Shown: positions 34,572-44,900, counted from the stretch's first letter. The stretch is DNA of 64,000 nt from Deltaproteobacteria bacterium Ga0077539 (GCA_001465015.1 LNEO01000249.1:25020-89019); one strand, 5' to 3'. The notes: a model not told the origin generated them from the letters alone. A program made the numbers and translations.

Positions 34572-35588
34572 ATGGTCAAGCCGAAGAGCAAGCCCACACC
34601 GCCCAAGGGGCCCGCGTGGACCAAGGCCCAGCGCGCCGCGCTCCTCGGCGCGCGCAAACCCCACCCGTTCGACGCGCCGCCTCCGCCCACGACGCGGGCG
34701 GAGGGCTTTCAGGCCTTCCTTCGCGAGTTCGAGCGCCAGGAGAAAGAGCAAGGTCCGGTGCGCCTGGACTCGCCGACCGCCGAGGAGCTGTGGGCCCCGC
34801 TGCAGCGCTCCATCGACGGAAAGACCCCTCCCGACAAGCTCGATCCCGTGACCGAGATGCTCCGAGCCAAGGCCGTTCTGCCCGCGAGCTGGGACATCGA
34901 GTCCAACGAGGGGCTGCGCGGCTTGATCGCGTTTTGGATCGACACAGGCGGGGTCGAGTTTCTCTTCGAGCTCGCGCGGGACCCTCGCGTGCTCGACATC
35001 GGCACCTATCTTCAGGGAAGCACCCGCGGACGATGGTTCGATGCGACCGATCGCGGCCAACACTCGCCCAACCAGAGACTCGGGGTGTTCGATTACAGCC
35101 CGCTGCGCACCGCGCTTCGACAGTATTTCTTCGCGCTGAGCGAGGAGGCGTTCGCCGCCCAGAGCCAGGCGTTCGCGCGGGCGCAGAAGGCATCCTTCGA
35201 CCGCGCCCCCGACGATCGACGCGACGCGGGCCAAGAAGACTCGTTCGTCGCGTTCGTCCTGGGCAGGGACGGCTCGTACGCGCATCGGCTCATCGTTCCG
35301 GGACCCGACGGTCGAGTGCCATACCTCTCGAACGCCGGGCTGATGCTCGCCTCGGTGACCGATCTGGCGAAGGCCACCGCGCTCGTCGACTCGTTGGCCA
35401 GCATCCTCGCGATCGAAGGCGCAGCGTGCGCGCTGAACTTCGTCGAGACCTTCGGCGCCGCAGCTGCGCCGCTGCTCGAGAAGATCCTGGCCGCCAACGA
35501 GGGCCGCAAGCCCAAGCTCAAGCCGTACTACGTCGGACGCTTCAACGCCGCGATCAAGCTCGCGCGCACCGACACCACCGACGCTTGA
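34572..35588 (+). CDS. Protein of unknown function, helix-rich
   Basis: A 338-residue soluble-looking protein starting at ATG 34572 (an earlier ATG at 34494 is possible). The N-terminus (KPKSKPTPPKGPAWTKAQRAAL) is basic and Pro-rich. The body shows conserved-looking stretches (WDIESNEGLRGLIAFWIDTGGVEFLFELARDPRVLDIGTYLQ; ALNFVETFGAAAAPLLEKILA) with helical, HEAT-like spacing. I do not recognise the family; a distant relation to HEAT-repeat regulatory proteins is only a guess. It is divergent from the histidine kinase and separated by 188 nt. Confidence 0.6.
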   Translation: MVKPKSKPTPPKGPAWTKAQRAALLGARKPHPFDAPPPPTTRAEGFQAFLREFERQEKEQGPVRLDSPTAEELWAPLQRSIDGKTPPDKLDPVTEMLRAKAVLPASWDIESNEGLRGLIAFWIDTGGVEFLFELARDPRVLDIGTYLQGSTRGRWFDATDRGQHSPNQRLGVFDYSPLRTALRQYFFALSEEAFAAQSQAFARAQKASFDRAPDDRRDAGQEDSFVAFVLGRDGSYAHRLIVPGPDGRVPYLSNAGLMLASVTDLAKATALVDSLASILAIEGAACALNFVETFGAAAAPLLEKILAANEGRKPKLKPYYVGRFNAAIKLARTDTTDA

Positions 35589-35602
35589 GCGCCGGGCGAT
35601 AG

Positions 35603-35770
35603 AGGCTCCGATTGATTGCGGCTCCGCCTTCGGTTGGCGACACGCGCCCGAGTGAGCTCGTGGCGTGTCTTCTTCCAACCTTCGGCTCCGAATGAACGCG
35701 GCTCCGCCTTCGGTTGGCGACACGCGCCCGAGTGAGCTCGTGGCGTGTCTTCTTCCAACCTTCGGCTCCG
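35603..35770. repeat. 80-bp tandem repeat with hairpin, between convergent genes
   Basis: A 73-nt block (35618-35690) is repeated exactly at 35698-35770, giving an 80-nt period; the flanking 7-nt spacers are diverged. A weaker third remnant precedes (35603-35617). Each copy folds: GGTTGG/CCAACC, GACACGC/GCGTGTC and CGAG/CTCG stems. In copy 1 these lie at 35632-35637 with 35675-35680, 35639-35645 with 35663-35669, and 35649-35652 with 35657-35660. It lies between convergent stops (35588 and 35773), a usual site for REP-like or terminator elements. Confidence 0.85.
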
Positions 35771-35772
35771 CG

Positions 35773-36474
35773 CTAGCGCGCGTGGGTCACGGTCGCTTGC
35801 TTGCTCGTGGGGGGCGGACAACTCGTCACCGCCGTCGCTGCGACGAGCATCGTTCGCGTGAAATCCACCAGCGTGTTGCCCGTGATCCGCATGCGAAAGG
35901 CCGCCCCGATTCCTGATCGGATCGTCGCCGCCCAGTGCACGAGGAGGATCCGGCCGGGCGACGCCGCGTAGCCCGCGAGCGCTGCTCCTTCGACCACCGT
36001 CTCGATCGCGGCGCCGCGAGGCGTGCTCCAACGAACGCGCCCTCCCGCCGACCTTCGCGCGAGCGTGTTGGCGATGTCCTCCGCTTCGTCCTGCGCGCGA
36101 AACGCAGTCCGCTGCGAGTCGACCGGCGCGAGGCGCCGCAATCTCCGCGCGAACGCTCGCTCGCCGACGCGCTCGAGAGCCATCGGAGCGAGCACGCGCA
36201 GCATGTGATCTGCGATCACGTAGCCCACCGGAGCGTCCGAGAAGTTCGCGCTCTGCACGCCCGTCGTGTTGCGCAGGTCGACCGACGCGAGCGCGACTTG
36301 AAAACCGGTGACCTGTCCCAACGCGAACGAGCGCACGGACTCGAGCGCCGGATTCGGGGTGACGCATCGCGTTTGCGCATGCGCTGCGCGCGCGGGCGCG
36401 AGGAGGGCGATCAGTCCTGCCAACGCCCAGAGCGCGAACACACGCCGACTCCACATGGAAGAGGTTCGTAGCAT
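35773..36474 (-). CDS. Secreted protein of unknown function
   Basis: A 233-residue protein with a clear signal peptide (VFALWALAGLIALLAPARAAHAQ, AxA-type cleavage). Two Cys remain in the mature chain (CVTPN, TSCPPP), probably paired. The rest is a mixed alpha/beta sequence with VGYVIADHMLRVLAPMALERVGE and ILLVHWAATIRSGIGAAFRMRITG. No family is recognised. ATG starts at 36474 and 36456 are both plausible. It ends just after the 80-bp repeat. Confidence 0.6.
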   Translation of the reverse strand: MLRTSSMWSRRVFALWALAGLIALLAPARAAHAQTRCVTPNPALESVRSFALGQVTGFQVALASVDLRNTTGVQSANFSDAPVGYVIADHMLRVLAPMALERVGERAFARRLRRLAPVDSQRTAFRAQDEAEDIANTLARRSAGGRVRWSTPRGAAIETVVEGAALAGYAASPGRILLVHWAATIRSGIGAAFRMRITGNTLVDFTRTMLVAATAVTSCPPPTSKQATVTHAR

Positions 36475-36555
36475 GTTCGTCGGACTGCGCTATCGACGCG
36501 CGATCCGGCGCGCTCGACGCGCCACCGACGGCCGCGACAACGTATCGTCGGGGGC

Positions 36556-38799
36556 ATGCAGCACCTTCGACGCGCACGGCTCGTCACCGCGCTCCTCACA
36601 GCGGCCCTCTCGGCGTGCTCGCAGCCGATGGCATCGCCAGACGTCGCGCCGATCGACGCGGCGATGTTCGATGGCGAGGGCGATGTCACGGACGCGACGC
36701 TCGACGGGGCGGAGACCGCCGCGCGAGAGTCGACGCTCGTCGCGCGATTCGAGCCAGAGCCCGTCATGGGCGCGACCGTGCCCGCGCCAGGGATGGTTCC
36801 CTTTCCGTCCAACGTCTACCTCGAGGCGGATGGGACGGTGCTCGACGCGCTGCCGAACTTTCGTGCGCTGCGCATGCCGCAGCGAAACGAAGTGCTGACC
36901 GATGGCTTTCGTGACCTCGACGGGTTCGGTCGCAACGCAGGCGCGATGTTCGTGATCGACGGCGTCGCGCCGCTCGACGGCGATCCGCTGCCCGAGGTCG
37001 ACAGCGCGACGCTTCCCCAGGATGCAGTGAGCGCGCTGGCTCCCGACGCGACGGCGTTGATCTTCGATCTCGACCCGAGCGTGCCTTCGTCGATGGCTCG
37101 CGTTCCAGCGGTCGCTGGCTGGCACAGGCTCTTTCGGACGATCACGGTCATGCCAGACGGCGTCGCGCTCAAGCCCGGCAGGACGTACGCCTTCGTGCTC
37201 ACGACGGGGGTTCGCGCTTCGGGCGCTGGATCCGTGGCGCTCCGCGCGTCTCCTGCGTTTGTCGCGCTGCGCGACGGCGGGGCTGCGGCGCGACAGACGA
37301 ACGCCGGGCGGGTCTATGGTCCCGCGATCGACCGCGCGCTCGCGCTGCTCGGCGCAGGGTTCGATCGCACGAGGCTCGCTGCGCTCACGGTGATCACGAC
37401 GCAGACGCGGCACAGGCAGCTTCGATCGGCGGCGGACGCGATTCGCGCTGGTCGCGTGCGGCCTGCTCCGACGCTCGTGACCGACGCGATGACGGCGCGA
37501 CCCTACACGGTCGTGCGCTTCGGACGCAGCGCGCACCCAGGATGGACCGCGACGCTCGAGGCGTGGCTCGGAACTCCGCGCCGAGCCATGGACGGATCGC
37601 ACCTGCCCGGCGAGCCGACGGCCGAAGTCGAAGGAGCCTCCGTCGGCCTCGCGCACGACGCGATCGGAGCGGTGATGACCGCCGTGTTCGAGGCGCCGGA
37701 CTTTCGCGGCGCGGACGGGCGCATCGCGTATGCAGCGGACGGGACGCCGCGCGCCACCCGCGCGGACCAACGCATTCCCGTCACCATCGTCTTGCCGAGG
37801 GGGCCGGTGCCCGCTGGAGGATTTCCCGTCGTGCAGTGGGGGCACGGGTTGGGAAACCACCGAAAGTCCATCCTGGTGCTCGCCAACGAGCTCGCTCGAC
37901 GAGGCATCGCCACGGTCGCGATCGATCACATCACGTTCGGTCAGCGCGCCTATCCGACGGACACGACGACGATCTTCAACGGGACCTATCGAGGCCCCGA
38001 CGGAATCGGCGATCGCCCCGACTATCCGCCGGGCGAGTTCTTCGGAAACCTCGAGAGCATGGTGGCCTTTCGCGACAACCTCCGGCAGGCAGCGCTCGAC
38101 CAGGTGCAGCTTCGGCGACTCGTCACCAACCCCGCCCTCGATCTCTCGTGGGTGGCCGCCGAATACGGCGGCGTCGCTCCGACCCTCGATCGAACCCGCG
38201 TCGGTTACGCCGGCGATTCGCTCGGTGGAATCATCGGAACGCTCTACAGCTCCGTCGAGCCCGACGTAAACCCGGTCCTGCTCAACGTCCCGGGCGGCGC
38301 GTTCTTCACCGCCGTCGGCGCCGACGCTCCGACGCTCAACGGGCTGCTCAACTTGATTTCTGGGGTCTTCGGTAGCCCGCGCGCGCCGATGGATCGCTTC
38401 AACCCGCTCGCCAACGTGCTGCAGGCCGTCGTCGACGGCGCGGATCCGGCTTCGCTGGCCGCAGAAATCACCGCTCCCCCGTCGGGTCGACCGCACGACG
38501 TGTGGGTGGTCGCCTCGCTCTGGGACGAGATCATCTCCAATCGCTCGACCGCGCTGCTCGCGCGAGAAATGGGGCTGCCGCAGCTCGCTCCTGCGCTCGT
38601 TTCTGCGGCGGGCCTCACGGTGCTCGACGGACCAGCGAGGGCCAACCTCCGCGAGGGCGCGACGGGGGCCTTCTCGCAACTTTCTCCGTCCACCCACGGC
38701 GCCAACATCGCCTCGCGGTACGGAGTGCGCACCTTCGCGACGCCGTTTCCTCGGGAGGGCGAGGCCGATCGCTTTCCTCGCGCGGTCGCGCCGTTTTGA
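36556..38799 (+). CDS. Lipoprotein alpha/beta-hydrolase, interrupted by an in-frame TGA
   Basis: A 747-residue chain to the first stop. The lipobox is LSAC; an Asp-rich linker follows. The N-terminal half has a virulence-factor-lipase-like beta domain (GMVPFPSNVYLEADGTV...). The hydrolase part has PVVQWGHGLGNHRKS, the nucleophile motif GYAGDSLGGIIG (Ser) and a C-terminal acid/His region (VASLWDEIISN; STHGANIA). The chain ends FPREGEADRFPRAVAPF, but the same frame continues for 73 codons with protein-like character (IRQPIVGYQRAIGEYF...). The full-length ancestral product would thus be about 821 residues ending at 39021. See the findings. Activity is probably ester or polyester cleavage at the cell surface. 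Confidence 0.75.
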   Translation: MQHLRRARLVTALLTAALSACSQPMASPDVAPIDAAMFDGEGDVTDATLDGAETAARESTLVARFEPEPVMGATVPAPGMVPFPSNVYLEADGTVLDALPNFRALRMPQRNEVLTDGFRDLDGFGRNAGAMFVIDGVAPLDGDPLPEVDSATLPQDAVSALAPDATALIFDLDPSVPSSMARVPAVAGWHRLFRTITVMPDGVALKPGRTYAFVLTTGVRASGAGSVALRASPAFVALRDGGAAARQTNAGRVYGPAIDRALALLGAGFDRTRLAALTVITTQTRHRQLRSAADAIRAGRVRPAPTLVTDAMTARPYTVVRFGRSAHPGWTATLEAWLGTPRRAMDGSHLPGEPTAEVEGASVGLAHDAIGAVMTAVFEAPDFRGADGRIAYAADGTPRATRADQRIPVTIVLPRGPVPAGGFPVVQWGHGLGNHRKSILVLANELARRGIATVAIDHITFGQRAYPTDTTTIFNGTYRGPDGIGDRPDYPPGEFFGNLESMVAFRDNLRQAALDQVQLRRLVTNPALDLSWVAAEYGGVAPTLDRTRVGYAGDSLGGIIGTLYSSVEPDVNPVLLNVPGGAFFTAVGADAPTLNGLLNLISGVFGSPRAPMDRFNPLANVLQAVVDGADPASLAAEITAPPSGRPHDVWVVASLWDEIISNRSTALLAREMGLPQLAPALVSAAGLTVLDGPARANLREGATGAFSQLSPSTHGANIASRYGVRTFATPFPREGEADRFPRAVAPF

Positions 38800-39021
38800 A
38801 TCCGTCAGCCGATCGTCGGCTATCAGCGCGCGATCGGCGAGTACTTCGCCAGCGCTTTCGCTGGCCGTACGACGATTTCGCTCGGGTCGCTCACGGTCCT
38901 CGACGACACCGACGACGATGGCTTCACGGCAAGCGAAGAGCGCGCCGCCTCGACGTCGGACAACGACCCGAGCTCGCATCCCCCAGGCCCGCGAGCGCAC
39001 TCGCGAGACGTCGGGTTCTGA
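38800..39021 (+). pseudogene. In-frame continuation of the hydrolase beyond the TGA
   Basis: 73 sense codons in the same frame as the upstream gene, with no start codon of their own, then a second TGA (39019-39021). The peptide begins IRQPIVGYQRAIGEYFASAF, a pattern typical of the final helix of secreted hydrolases, and contains LDDTDDDGFTASEE, a D-x-D-x-D-G-type loop. Evidence that it belongs to the upstream gene: same frame, no gap, coding-like composition. It is either a dead tail after a nonsense mutation, or a sequencing error, or it is read through. Confidence 0.6.
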
Positions 39022-39088
39022 TCATCTCCTTCTACCCATCGTACGAGCCGGCGCGGCTCGCTCTCGTTCATCCTTCGGGCCTCCACTC

Positions 39089-40072
39089 ATGACTGAGCTC
39101 TCTCTCGACCGGGCGACCGCGGCGATCACTGGCGTCGGCGGTTTCATCGGCCTCGCGCTCGCAAAGCGCTTGATCGCGCGCGGCGTCACCGTGCGCGGCC
39201 TCGATCATTCGCCCGCTGCCGTCGCCCGCGCGCGGTCGGTCGGCGTGCACGCCGAGGTCGGAGACGTGTGCGACCCGGCGCTAGCAAAAACACTGTTCGA
39301 CGGCGCTGCGGTGGTGATCCACACCGCGGCGGTCGTCACCGAAGGAGGCGATCGCGCGCTGTTCGATCGGGTCAACGTGCAGGGGACTCGAACAATGCTC
39401 GACGCCGCGAGCGCCGCGGGCGCCGCGTTCGTTCATCTCTCGAGCGTGATGGTGTACGGATTCACGTTTCCCGACGGCGTCGACGAGGACGGCCCCCTGC
39501 GAGGCGAGGGCAACCCGTACTGCGAAACCAAGATCGCCAGCGACGCGATCGTGCTCGACGCGGCACGAGCGGGCAGGGCGCGCGCCCTCGTCGTTCGACC
39601 AGGCGATGTGTACGGACCTGGCAGCGTTCCCTGGGTCCAAAGGCCGCTCGAGCTGATGCGCAAGGGACTCTTCGTGCTGCCCGACGGAGGTCGAGCGTTG
39701 CTCAACCACGTCCATGTCGAGAACCTCGTGGACGCGACGCTGCTCGCGGTCGAGCGCGGCGCGTGGGGCAGAGCGTTCAACGTGACCGACGGCGTCCGCA
39801 CGACGTGCATGCAATACTTCTCGAGGCTCGGTGCGCTCGCGGGGATCACGTCGATTCGAACGGCTCCGTCGTGGGCGATGCGCCCCGCCTTCGCGTTGAT
39901 CGCGCGAGCATCGCGTGCGCTCGGGATCGAGCCGCCCGCTACGGAGGACGCTGTGTCGTTCTTGCTTCGACCGGGGCTCTACTCCATCGCTCGCGCGCGG
40001 CGCGAGCTCGGCTACGAGCCTCGGGTCACGCTCGAGCAGGGCTTCGACGAGCTCGCGCGCGCCGAGCGCTGA
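39089..40072 (+). CDS. NAD-dependent epimerase/dehydratase (extended SDR)
   Basis: A 327-residue extended SDR. The Gly-rich dinucleotide-binding loop is AAITGVGGFIGLALAK, the acidic residue follows in LDHSP, and the catalytic site is intact: Ser in HLSSVMVYG and Tyr/Lys in NPYCETKIAS. GDVYGPGSVPWVQRPLELM and NHVHVENLVDATLLAV are typical of sugar- or sterol-type epimerases (3beta-HSD-like group). Substrate unknown. The start is the ATG at 39089 directly before MTELSLDRATAAITG. Confidence 0.88.
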   Translation: MTELSLDRATAAITGVGGFIGLALAKRLIARGVTVRGLDHSPAAVARARSVGVHAEVGDVCDPALAKTLFDGAAVVIHTAAVVTEGGDRALFDRVNVQGTRTMLDAASAAGAAFVHLSSVMVYGFTFPDGVDEDGPLRGEGNPYCETKIASDAIVLDAARAGRARALVVRPGDVYGPGSVPWVQRPLELMRKGLFVLPDGGRALLNHVHVENLVDATLLAVERGAWGRAFNVTDGVRTTCMQYFSRLGALAGITSIRTAPSWAMRPAFALIARASRALGIEPPATEDAVSFLLRPGLYSIARARRELGYEPRVTLEQGFDELARAER

Positions 40073-40154
40073 GCGGCCAGCATCGTTCGCGAGACGACCG
40101 AACCGATCGCCGAGTTCTGCGATCGCGCCCTGCAAACGGTGGCATAACCGCGCA

Positions 40155-41078
40155 GTGCCGATCGGAGAGAGCTTCGCGCTTGCGGCCGCCTTGTGTTGGG
40201 CGATCGGCTCGGTGCTCTTCGCTCGCATCGGAAAGGCCGTCTCCCCCGCGGCGATGAACCTGATGAAGTGCCTCACCGCCGCGACGCTGCTGTCGATCGC
40301 GCGCGTGGCGCTCTCGTCGTCCATCGCGCCGCTTCACCTCACGCCGCGCTCAACGCTCTTGCTCGCGTCGAGTGCGGTCATCGGCCTCTCTGTGGGCGAC
40401 ACCGCGTACTTCTCGTCGATGGTCCGGATCGGACCGTCGCGCGCGATTCTGCTGCTCTCTGCGGCGCCTGTGTTCGCGACGATCGGAGGGGTGTTGCTGC
40501 TCGGCGAGCGCGTCACGGCCCGAACTGCGATCGCCATCGCCGTGACTCTCGCGGGCATCGCGCTCGCCGTCACCAGCCGTGACGCTGGCGACGACCTCGC
40601 GACCGAGGGCGCGTCAGCGAAGTCCAACGGAGCGATTCGGCGACGCAACGGCGTCGCGTTTGGTCTGCTCGCCGCGCTCTGCCAGGCCGGGGGAAGCCTC
40701 CTGTCGCGCCGCGCGATGTCCGACGGAATCGATCCGCTCGCCGCCGCTGCGGGCCGCGTCGGGATCGGCGCGATCGTCCTCATCGTGAGCGCGGTGCTCT
40801 TCGGTCAGGTCCGTCGTTGGTCCCGCGAAATCGCGGTGGACCACGCCTGGGCGAAGATCGCCGCCGCGTCGATCGTCGGGACGTTCGCGGGGATCTGGAT
40901 GGCGCAGGTCGCGATCGCGCGCTCTGCGTCCACGGGCGTCGCGACGACGCTCCTCGCGACGAGCCCCATCTTCGCGCTTCCGCTCGCGCACCTCGTCGGG
41001 CACGAGCGCGCGCGGCCGCGTGGCGTATTCGCGGCCATCATCGCAGTGCTGGGCGTCGCCCTCTTGACCGTGCGCTGA
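40155..41078 (+). CDS. EamA-family (DMT) transporter
   Basis: A 307-residue inner-membrane protein with ten predicted hydrophobic segments in two EamA repeats, e.g. SFALAAALCWAIGSVLFARIG and the second copy NGVAFGLLAALCQAGGSLLSRR. A polar linker (residues about 142-165) separates the halves. Such proteins export or import metabolites, often amino acids. The GTG at 40155 is the probable start. Substrate cannot be predicted. Confidence 0.85.
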   Translation: MPIGESFALAAALCWAIGSVLFARIGKAVSPAAMNLMKCLTAATLLSIARVALSSSIAPLHLTPRSTLLLASSAVIGLSVGDTAYFSSMVRIGPSRAILLLSAAPVFATIGGVLLLGERVTARTAIAIAVTLAGIALAVTSRDAGDDLATEGASAKSNGAIRRRNGVAFGLLAALCQAGGSLLSRRAMSDGIDPLAAAAGRVGIGAIVLIVSAVLFGQVRRWSREIAVDHAWAKIAAASIVGTFAGIWMAQVAIARSASTGVATTLLATSPIFALPLAHLVGHERARPRGVFAAIIAVLGVALLTVR

Positions 41079-41186
41079 GCAGCGCGAAGCGACGCGCTGT
41101 TGATGCGCGCGAGCGGCGCGACGGGCGCGGTTCTCGATGCGTCGGCCGACGGCGTCAACGGCTCATCATGAAGCCGAGCTTCGTCG

Positions 41187-41681
41187 ATGAGTTGTCGTTT
41201 GCGCTCTTCCGAGTTCAACTCCCCGCGAGGCATCTCCCTGAACACTCAACTGGTCCCCAACCGCCGCGGGTGGCTCGTACGCTCCGCGCTCTTGATCAGC
41301 CTGGCTGGCTACTTCGCCTACCGGGGCTTCACCACAGAGAGCTCCGCTGCGCGTGTCTTCTTCGCGGCCATCGTCGCGTTCAACGCGGTGCTCACGATCG
41401 GCAACCTCCGAAAGTGGCTCGCGACCCGGCAGTCAGAGGCGTTCGTCGCAGAGTGGAAGGACGACACGTTGACCTTGCCGCGGCTCACCGAGGGCGCAAT
41501 GCGCATCGCGAAGAGCGAGATCACGCAGTGCGTCATCGCGAACGGTCGCTCGATCACGATCCTGATCGTGGACGCGCAGCGCCGCACGTATGTGCTCAGC
41601 GGGGTCGATTGGAAGAACGAGGGGCTCGCCCAACTGGCGTCGATGCTTCGAGACGCGGGCGTCGTCACGAAGGAGCAATGA
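41187..41681 (+). CDS. Small membrane protein of unknown function
   Basis: A 164-residue protein with two hydrophobic segments (SALLISLAGYFAYRGF; VFFAAIVAFNAVLTIGNL) and a cytoplasmic-looking C-terminal domain of beta strands (EWKDDTLTLPRL...KSEITQCVIANGRSITILIVDAQRRTYVLSGVDW) that looks PH-like. Proteins of this type often use the PH-like fold to bind other components, but the family is not recognised. It follows the EamA gene by 108 nt and precedes a divergent-looking non-coding 240-nt stretch. Confidence 0.55.
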   Translation: MSCRLRSSEFNSPRGISLNTQLVPNRRGWLVRSALLISLAGYFAYRGFTTESSAARVFFAAIVAFNAVLTIGNLRKWLATRQSEAFVAEWKDDTLTLPRLTEGAMRIAKSEITQCVIANGRSITILIVDAQRRTYVLSGVDWKNEGLAQLASMLRDAGVVTKEQ

Positions 41682-41921
41682 TCCGCTGAACCCCTCGTCG
41701 GCTCTCTTTCTGCGCTCACAGGGCGCGAAGGCGAAACGTCGACGCGGGCTGACCGTTCGTCGGACCGGTCGACCCCACAAATCGACCGCCTGCAAATTCG
41801 CAGCTCAGTCCTCGTGCTCGCCTGCTCGGTTGGCTACATGGCCGCGCAGGTACCGTTGTGTGCGCGATTCAGAGAGTCGCGAGCGTTCGAAACCCAAGGT
41901 AGCCTTACATACAGAGCTTCG

Positions 41922-44900
41922 ATGAAATCCGCTTCGCACTGGTTGGTTGTCACGCTCGTCGCCGCGCTCACCGCGTGCACGAGTCCTGTCCGCCCTGAGG
42001 ACGCCGCTGGCGATACCGTCGCCGACGTCGCGCGCGACGTCACGGACGGCGGCTTCATGCAGGACGTGCCGAACGACGTCGCTGACACCGCGGCGGACGT
42101 CTCGCCGCACGACGTCGACGCGGGGCCGGACGTCACGTGTTCGCTCGGACTCGAGCCGTGCGGCGTCGATTGCGTCGATCTTCAGACGAGCGAGACGCAC
42201 TGCGGGATGTGTGGTCGCTCGTGCATGGGAACCGACCAGTGCATCAACGGAGCGTGCGCGCCTCGGTGCGATCCGATGGCCGGCGAGATGCGCTGCGGGA
42301 CTTCGTGCGTCAACACCACGGTCGATCCGATGCACTGCGGCGCGTGCAACCAGACGTGCGGCGCGCTCGAGCGCTGCGAGTTCAGCTCGTGCGTATCGAA
42401 CTGTCCTGTCGCGGGGCAGATCGCCTGCGGCGCGACCTGCGTCGACACACGCACGGACAACAACAACTGCGGCGGCTGCGGTCGCGTGTGTGGCGTCGGG
42501 CAGCGCTGCATGACGGGCATGTGCGCCAACATCTGCTCCGCCGGTCAGACGTTTTGCAGCGGAACGTGCGCGAATCTGCAGACGAGCGTCACCAACTGCG
42601 GCATGTGCGGCCGCGCTTGTCCGATGGGACAGATGTGCAACATGGGGGTGTGTTCGATCACGTGCACGCTGCCGACGATGGCGTGCGGCGGGACGTGCGT
42701 GGACACGACGACCAACGTCGCCAACTGCGGGATGTGCGGCCGCGCGTGCTCGGCCGCCCCCAACGCGACCCCCGCGTGCGCCGCGAGCACGTGCGGTCTC
42801 GCGTGCACCGCAGGCTTCGGCAATTGCGACGCGATGGCGACCAACGGCTGCGAGACCGACGTGCGCACGTCGCTCACGCATTGCGGAGCGTGCGGGAGCG
42901 CGTGCACCGCGGCGGCGAACCAGACCGCGACGTGCGCCGCGGGCACCTGCGCCCTGCGCTGCACGGCGGGCTTCGGCGACTGCGACGCGATGGCCCCGAA
43001 CGGCTGCGAGACCAACGTCACGACCTCCACGAGCCACTGCGGCATGTGTGGGCGTGCGTGCGTAGCGCCGGCCGGCGGCTCCGTCACCTGCGCCGCTGGC
43101 GCTTGCGTGCCTGCGTGTCTGATGGGCGAGACGATCTGCGGGGCGACGATGACGTCCGCTGGGCGCTGTGCGAATTTGCAGACAGATCGAACCAACTGCG
43201 GGACGTGCGGCACGGTGTGCCCTGGCACGCAGAGCTGCGTCGCAGGTCGTTGCATGATGCTCTGCCCGATGGGTCAGACCGCGTGCGGCGCGGCGATGAC
43301 CTGCGTGGACACCACCATCGATCGAACCAACTGCGGCGCGTGCGGCCGGGCGTGCGCGGCGACGCAGACCTGTGTGCTCGGCGCGTGCCTGTCGAACTTT
43401 CAGGTGACCACGATGACGACCGCCGCGTGCACCGCGGCGTCGGTCGCCGAACAGCTCGATCAACGCGGCGCGATCGCCGCGGGCAACGCAGCGGTGGTGA
43501 CCGTCGGCGACGGTCTCTCGGTTCGCTCGAACAGCACGACCGGGACGGGCCCCGTCGCGATCACAGCCCTCATGGACGGGCTCGTGACAGACCTCGGGAC
43601 CAACACCGCGTATGTGCTCGGAAGCGCGAGCGGCCCGCTCCGCGCGAACACGGGCCTGGTCGCGATCGACCGGCTGTTTCGGGTCGACCCGATTCGGATG
43701 GGCTGGATTCCCAGCGCTCCGCTCATGCTCAGCGCGCCGATCAGCGTCAACACGAGCACCGGCGCGACGAGCCCGATCGGCGTGTACAACGGCAGCGGGC
43801 GCATCGTGCTGCACTCGGGCAGTCGGGTGTTCGAGATCCTCGTTCCGTCCGGGATGGTCGTGGACCGCGGCGCCCTGCTGCAGTTTCCTCGGACGCTTTC
43901 GGAGTCGTGGGCGACCTGGGGCGTCGTGCAAATCGACGCCGGTCGCCTGTATCTCACGTACGTCCAGAGCAACAGCACGATCGCTCGAATTCGTGTGTCG
44001 GACTCGCAGGTCGAGACCGTCGCCACGTTCACCGACATCGGCGACACGTCGGGCTTCTTGGTCGTCCCCTCGCTCAACCGCTGGTTCTTCTCGTTCGAAG
44101 GCGTCTCACAGGTCGGAGGGGTTGGCGCGGTCAACGAGTTCATCGCGAGCTGCCCGGCGACCTTCGTCACGACCGCTGGCGACTTCAGAATCACCTCGCT
44201 CTCGGCGGTGCCTGCGACGTGCACGGTGATCGACGTGACCGCGGAGATCGGTGACGACCGCGGCGCGATGGCCGTGCAAGGCGCGCGTCTCGCCCTCACC
44301 GGCGACACAGCGACTGCGTCCGTGGGCACGTCGCCCTTCGTCGCGACGGACGTGCGTCGCGCGGGACCGCCCGCAGATCACATCTTCAGCGATCTCGCGA
44401 CGGGGCAGATCTGGGGACTGTTCGTCGGCGCGGTGCCCCTCTATGGCGGCTCGGGACTGCAGACGGTGGACAGGATCATTCCGCTCAGCGAGATCTCCCT
44501 CGAGCCGAGCGCCGCTGCGGTGACGTTGAGCGCCCCCATCGCGATCAACACGTCGGCTCCTGCCTCGACGATGATGTTCTCTGGCAGCGGCCGGGCGCTC
44601 ATCGCGACCAACGGCCGAGCGACGAACATCGAGCTGCCGTCCGGAGTCGTCCGCGACTTCGGCCCCATCGTCCTGCCAGCGCACGCCAACTCCGATAGCT
44701 GGGCGGCCTGGGGCGTCGTCGAGACCGCCGTCCCGGCAACGCGCATCGTCTTCATCGAAAACGCGATGCGCGTCTCGCGCTTCACCCTCGGCGGAGTCAC
44801 GATCGCGCCGGTCGCGACCTTCACGAACCTCGGCACGACCGGCTCGTTTGCCTTCTCTGCGCTCCGGTCGCGGTGGTTCGTGCAGAGCAAGGGCAGCAAC

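Noticed and set aside
34440..35723. A 427-residue minus-strand open frame through the 80-bp repeat
   Set aside because: It is the antisense shadow of the 338-residue gene; the translated repeat (RRLEEDTPRAHSGACRQPK) is a by-product of the DNA repeat.
38797..38821. Selenocysteine insertion site at the in-frame TGA
   Set aside because: The hairpin is short (6-bp stem, 3-nt loop) and lacks typical bacterial SECIS features; no selenoprotein is known in this hydrolase family.
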